This document shows positions 17,663-20,953 of a stretch of 20,953 nucleotides of DNA, piece after piece (the stretch's first letter is position 1; each line of letters begins with the position of its first letter). The notes under the pieces were generated by a model that saw only the letters and a list, made by a program, of their open reading frames with translations, had not been told where the DNA came from and did not search any database. Source of the stretch: Coptodactyla brooksi (Eukaryota > Arthropoda > Insecta > Coleoptera > Scarabaeidae); contig JAWQRM010000621.1 of NCBI GenBank assembly GCA_033557675.1, positions 1 through 20,953 on the forward strand, in the 5' to 3' direction. The translations under genes and the position numbers were made by a program.

Positions 17663-19022
17663 CGATTATTTTGCTACCGTAAGGTGTGCATACAATAACA
17701 ATAAATGTTTATGTATCTCTTTTCGAAATTCGGCGGACAAACAAAAACTTCATTCTTACTGAAATAAAAGGTCATTCTAAAATAAAATAATTCTAATATT
17801 TACAAATAAAACTAAATGAAAAATTCAAACATACCTCCTAATTTCGCCAAACAATAACCCAACCTGTCGTAGAAATTTCTACTCACTCGTTTTTTGTTGA
17901 AAACGTTTTTGGAGTAATAGTTTGATGAGCTTCAATAATTTTTATTCTGAGCTCATTCAAACTATTGACTCATTGACGATGTTGATAAATGATTGCTTTA
18001 GTGTACCTCCACAAAAAGAAATTATTTGGCGATAAATCTGGCGATCTAGGGAGCTAAATGATGCTACCACTTCTGCTAATAATACGATTAGGGAAAGTAT
18101 TTCTCAGAAATTCTCGCACCCTTATCGTATTATGAGCAGGACAACCATCGTGCTGAAACCAAACCTCGTCAAAGTTGAGTGGAAGGTTTCGGACAGCAGG
18201 AACATTTAGGTTTCCATCAATGAAGAAAGGTCCAATGATGCAATCACCTAAAATACCAAGTCCAAACATTCAGCTTTTGTGGATACTGCGTTCGAGCAGC
18301 AACAGTTAGATGCTTATTTTCCTGAGACCAATATCGCGTAACAGACGAATTGTGACAACCACGAATGAAAAAAGACGATTCGTCCGAAAATAAAATATTT
18401 CTTAAGAAATTTTCATAGTTTCACAAAATTCCATTCGTCTGATATGGTCCTCAGGAAAATCTCTTGCGTAGTTGTCCCACCTTAAAGCAACGGAATTTAT
18501 TGTGCTTCAAAATGTTCCTGACTGTTCGAGCACTCACACCAGCTTCTTCGACGATTTGTATGCTGAAGACAGGTTCACTGTGACAAATACACAGATATCA
18601 GTTTCCTTAGCCTCTCTTTCAGGCTTGAATTGAGGTTGTCGAGGGTCGCGAACTTTCAAGCGGCATTGGCGACAGCATGTCTTTTAGAACATATCGACAA
18701 TACGCATTATTGTTGAACGCGATGGAATTGGCCGATTTTCGAAAGCAAGTGGGAATAAATTTACCACTTCTTCCGAAGAATTGCCGCTCAAATACTACTT
18801 GATAATTTGAACCCTCTCGGCGGTTGTAAACTCAGACATTTTGAAGGTATTGTATGCCGTCAACACTCAGAGTTTGCCTGCCTCGGTCCTTCGGTTTGTA
18901 TTATGATTCTTTCGCTAATTGTCGTGCGATCTTCGGGATCGCCCGAATATTGGGCCAATCGTGTTAGTTAGTACAATATCGCTATGGGACGAGATGTAAT
19001 TTTCCATACGGTATAAATAATG
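17663..19022 (-). mobile_element. DD41D (rosa-like) Tc1/mariner transposon, near full length, inactive
   Basis: A transposon of about 1.36 kb encodes a transposase on the minus strand, with an approximate inverted repeat at its ends. ATTATTTTGCTACCGTAAGG (17665-17684) is matched by the complement of CCATACGGTATAAATAAT (19004-19021). Exact ends and a TA duplication are not certain. The size is normal for the superfamily. An internally deleted relative lies at 1331-1650. Confidence 0.75.
17812..18839 (-). pseudogene. DD41D-type Tc1/mariner transposase, broken
   Basis: The coding stretch of about 342 codons runs from ATG 18839 (MSEFTTAERVQIIK) to a stop at 17812-17814. An N-terminal helix-turn-helix region precedes the catalytic domain. 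Visible catalytic blocks are a first-Asp region with FRTNRLFSF-type residues near 18390-18370, WFQHDGCPAHNTIRVREFL (second Asp, about 18180-18110) and LPRSPDLSPNNFFLW (about 18055-18010). Counting from the Asp of HDG, 41 residues precede the third catalytic position, which is Asn (AAT) where Asp is expected. Spacing 41 fits the rosa/DD41D group, not mariner DD34D. The C-terminus DRLGYCLAKLGGMFEFF is legible in a shifted frame. Stops and frameshifts plus the D-to-N change make it inactive. Confidence 0.8.
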
Positions 19023-19146
19023 TTTTATAACATATCATTCAATTTTATAACCTATTTTTCATTCATCATTTATCGCTACCTATCTCACTCTACTGTTTTG
19101 CAATTTGCAAGTGCGTAGTTTATGCACTACGATCCTAATTATTATG

Positions 19147-19226
19147 CACTGAGAGGCTAAAAAACTAAAGTCGTCTCTAATATACTTTCGAATAGAAGGC
19201 GACCCTAATTTTTTGGCCACTCAGTA
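19147..19226. mobile_element. Tiny foldback element (MITE-like)
   Basis: About 76 bp between CTGAG (19149) and CTCAG (19224) are almost entirely two inverted repeats of roughly 30 bases: GGCGACCCTAATTTTTTGGC on the right and a diverged complement on the left. The right side is followed by TA and the left preceded by CA (probably a mutated TA), as expected for a Tc1/mariner-type miniature element. It has no coding capacity. Confidence 0.6.
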
Positions 19227-19333
19227 CATGGCTTGGAAAACCTAAAGTGTTTGTTTTGTACACAAACACAAAAACAACAGTTCTGGCTGCAGATAGTAGG
19301 TGATTAAGAAAATTAAAAGCGCACCTTCAAACA

Positions 19334-19620
19334 ATGGATTCTGAATGCATTGGTAAGGCCATAGAGGTTTTTCAAAGAAAATTAGACGAGTTTAATAAAG
19401 GAAAGCAAAGATTCACAAAAAAAAGTTTCTATGCCATAAGTTTTCCAAGTTTCTTACAGATTCGCAAAATGTAAAAAACAACTACACACAATAGGAGAAA
19501 CTATAGTTTTCCCAGCAGCTATTGATATGGTTAGAATAATGTTCGGCGAATGCGAAACAGTTGCGGCAAATACCGCTTGCTGATAATACAGTTGGTAGAA
19601 GAATAGATGGGGCTGAGGAT
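19334..19620 (+). pseudogene. hAT-family transposase fragment
   Basis: An ATG at 19334 opens MDSECIGKAIEVFQRKLDEF. After a frame change the best block reads SYRFAKCKKQLHTIGETIVF then PAAIDMVRIMFGECET (about 19453-19563), and in another frame QLRQIPLADNTVGRRIDGAE (about 19560-19618). This order (SYxxAxxxKxHTIGExLxxPA, then IPLSNNTVSRRI) is the conserved central region of ZBED/FAM200-like hAT transposases. The BED zinc finger and the C-terminal dimerisation domain are absent. The fragment is cut off by the Penelope-like remnant at about 19621. Confidence 0.7.
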
Positions 19621-19740
19621 TTTTGGAACCTTTGGCTTAATAACAAAGTTTGAACAATTGCCGCCGCTACACCAAAACCGAAAAGTTTATTTCGCTTGAC
19701 TCACGTTTCGCCGACCATGTCGGCATCGTCAGAAGCACGA
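19621..19740 (-). mobile_element. Penelope-like terminal fragment with hammerhead
   Basis: TTTTGGAACCTTTGGCTTAA (19621-19640) resembles 5369-5389. It is followed by a TTTGAACAATTG stretch and a hammerhead motif on the minus strand. It looks like one half of the head-to-head structure seen at 5393-5575. It lies directly against the hAT fragment and has no coding sequence. Confidence 0.65.
19693..19737 (-). ncRNA. Hammerhead ribozyme 2 (type I, Penelope-like)
   Basis: Read on the minus strand, stem I 5' strand GCTT is at 19736-19733 and core CTGACGA at 19732-19726 (position 7 is variable in hammerheads). One extra T follows at 19725. Stem II is a perfect 6-bp hairpin GCCGAC-ATG-GTCGGC (19724-19710). 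GAAA is at 19709-19706, stem III is AC/GT with a GTGA loop, and the GTC triplet ends at 19698. Stem I 3' strand AAGC (19697-19694) pairs perfectly with GCTT. Predicted cleavage is between 19698 and 19697. Of the two ribozymes this one has the better stem II. Confidence 0.85.
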
Positions 19741-20340
19741 ACGCGACTGTGTACTACAAAATTCACTATATAAGTAGACTATAAATTACTTCTACGTTAT
19801 TAATTTATTCGTTATTAGCAACTGTTATAGCCAAAGATGCTCATTTAGTTGCGCATGTTCGATATGTTACAAAAACTAATATAATAGAAGATAATTGCAG
19901 CGTAGCATATTTTTACAACTATACGTAGCGTACGATGGCATGAATATGTATAAACATTAATAACGAAAAGCTTTGTGTGCGATCGAGTCGAACTAATTAT
20001 CACTTATGGTGTACTGGGTGCTAGCGTATATACCAGTACCTAGCTATCTCTGTCTTTGTATTTGTATCATGAAGATATAGCATATGATTGCCTAATACGC
20101 ATCACTAACCACAAAAAATACCAAATCACTATACATCATTAACATTTTTTAATAAATATGCAGCAGTAATTTCCTATTCGCGGAGCAAAAATACAATAAA
20201 ATAAACCACCTGGACTGAAGAATCACAAAAGAAATAACAATACAGATTTTGATTATATATTTTCTTCCTTGCTTCATCTTACGCATTATTGGTTGAATGT
20301 TTCTTGACGAGCAGTGTTCTTCTACTCGTAATCAATATGT
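19741..20340. other. Unassigned AT-rich region
   Basis: About 600 bp without a recognisable gene, repeat or RNA. Confidence 0.5.
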
Positions 20341-20450
20341 TTCAATTTATCGCTATTTTCAAGACTTCTTTATTGGAAAATAAACATAACATACATCAGT
20401 CTTGAAAATAGCGATAAGCCGAAACATGTCGACTGCAAATCAAAAGACAG
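20341..20450. repeat. Inverted repeat, Penelope-like terminal relic
   Basis: Perfect 19-bp arms TATCGCTATTTTCAAGACT (20348-20366) and its complement (20398-20416) flank a 31-base spacer. Outside them TGTTTC (20338-20343) and GAAACA (20421-20426) also pair. The AGCGATAAGCCGAAACATGTC side has the stem-then-GAAAC look of the hammerhead-bearing repeats, but the CTGANGA core is missing. I read it as a related terminal repeat that lost the ribozyme. Confidence 0.5.
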
Positions 20451-20562
20451 TAACGTAATTTTAAACTAAATTAAAAATCGAACCCATAAAATACAGACTA
20501 TACTGGGTGACTATCAAAAAATTAAGGAGCCTGTAATTTCTTTATTTATTGTCCAATTGGGA

Positions 20563-20623
20563 CTATTTAAAATGCAATTCATGGTTTGTTTAGTTTGCAA
20601 TTCATCTATTTAAAATGCAATTC
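20563..20623. repeat. Short direct repeat
   Basis: CTATTTAAAATGCAATTC occurs at 20563-20580 and again at 20606-20623, exact over 18 bases, with 25 bases between. Confidence 0.7.
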
Positions 20624-20828
20624 CATTTCACGGTTTCCTGCAACAAAGTTTAAGTTGCGCTTTTTAAAGGGTGCTATTGTTTTATATTTTCTGTTCATTC
20701 ACATTTTTACCCATATAGTGGCATTAAAATAACACGCTTTAATATGGATAATTTTAAGAATTAAAGTTTTAAAGTTGAAAATGTCTTATCTGCTAAAAAA
20801 TAAGTAAACGCCAAAGTGAACAATCATC

Positions 20829-20953
20829 AAAATCACGCTGTTGCGGGCTCTTACCCTGTAGAGCGAAGAGGAGATTCCCTTTAAGGGACCTGAGGAAGTG
20901 GTGCCAAACCGAAGTAATGCCTCATGGTGGTGCCGGGATGGATTTCACGCCAC
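20829..20953. other. GC-richer window edge, unidentified
   Basis: Base composition changes sharply to GC-richer sequence with GGTGCC repeats (GTGGTGCCAAACC, GGTGGTGCCGGGATGG) and a near-palindrome TCCCTTTAAGGGA. It looks like the start of another element or of a structured RNA-coding region continuing past the window. I cannot name it. Confidence 0.4.

Noticed and set aside
20398..20432. Third hammerhead ribozyme at the GAAACATGTC site
   Set aside because: The CTGANGA core is absent (CTTGAAA instead) and stem III would have only a two-base loop.

Overview
This is AT-rich eukaryotic, almost certainly insect, chromosomal DNA. It carries two small multi-exon host genes in a sea of decayed transposable elements. 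The case for an insect rests on introns of 48-71 bp, an errantivirus-type Gypsy element with a tRNA-Ser-like primer site, and piggyBac, mariner, DD41D (rosa-like), hAT, LINE and Penelope-like remnants. The order (beetle, bug, other) cannot be fixed from the sequence. There are no bacterial operons, CRISPR arrays, tRNAs or rRNAs.

Host genes. No long ORF marks them, but splicing short exons gives two intact secreted proteins of 176 aa (3595-4281) and 178 aa (14710-15421). Both have four exons, all introns in phase 0, and near-identical exon lengths (60/150/168/153 and 60/156/168/153 nt). They share cysteines and an N-glycosylation site at residue 36. They look like members of the insect MD-2/GM2-activator-like (DUF1091-type) family of secreted proteins and are tandem paralogues now 10.4 kb apart.

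Layout. 1-911: right end of a piggyBac element with transposase C-terminal remains. 1331-1650: internally deleted copy of a DD41D Tc1/mariner element. 1650-2055: Penelope-like GIY-YIG fragment. 2056-2861: short piggyBac derivative with perfect TIRs and TTAA on both sides. 3595-4281: host gene 1. 5393-5575: large inverted repeat containing a hammerhead ribozyme, a Penelope-like terminal region. 5576-8383: unassigned. 8384-13915: an old mariner on the minus strand, split by an errantivirus (8683-13751) with a 4-bp target duplication. 13950-14290: LINE reverse transcriptase fragment. 14710-15421: host gene 2. 15838-16975: third piggyBac remnant. 17663-19022: near full-length but broken DD41D transposon. 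19147-19226: tiny foldback element. 19334-19620: hAT transposase fragment. 19621-19740: second hammerhead/Penelope remnant. 20348-20450: another Penelope-like inverted repeat. 20829-20953: a GC-richer unassigned edge.

The most notable observations are the hidden paralogue pair with matched gain or loss of one cysteine pair, the two hammerhead ribozymes with complete cores, and the nested mariner/errantivirus insertion. All element-encoded proteins are broken by stops and frameshifts, so none is expected to be autonomous.
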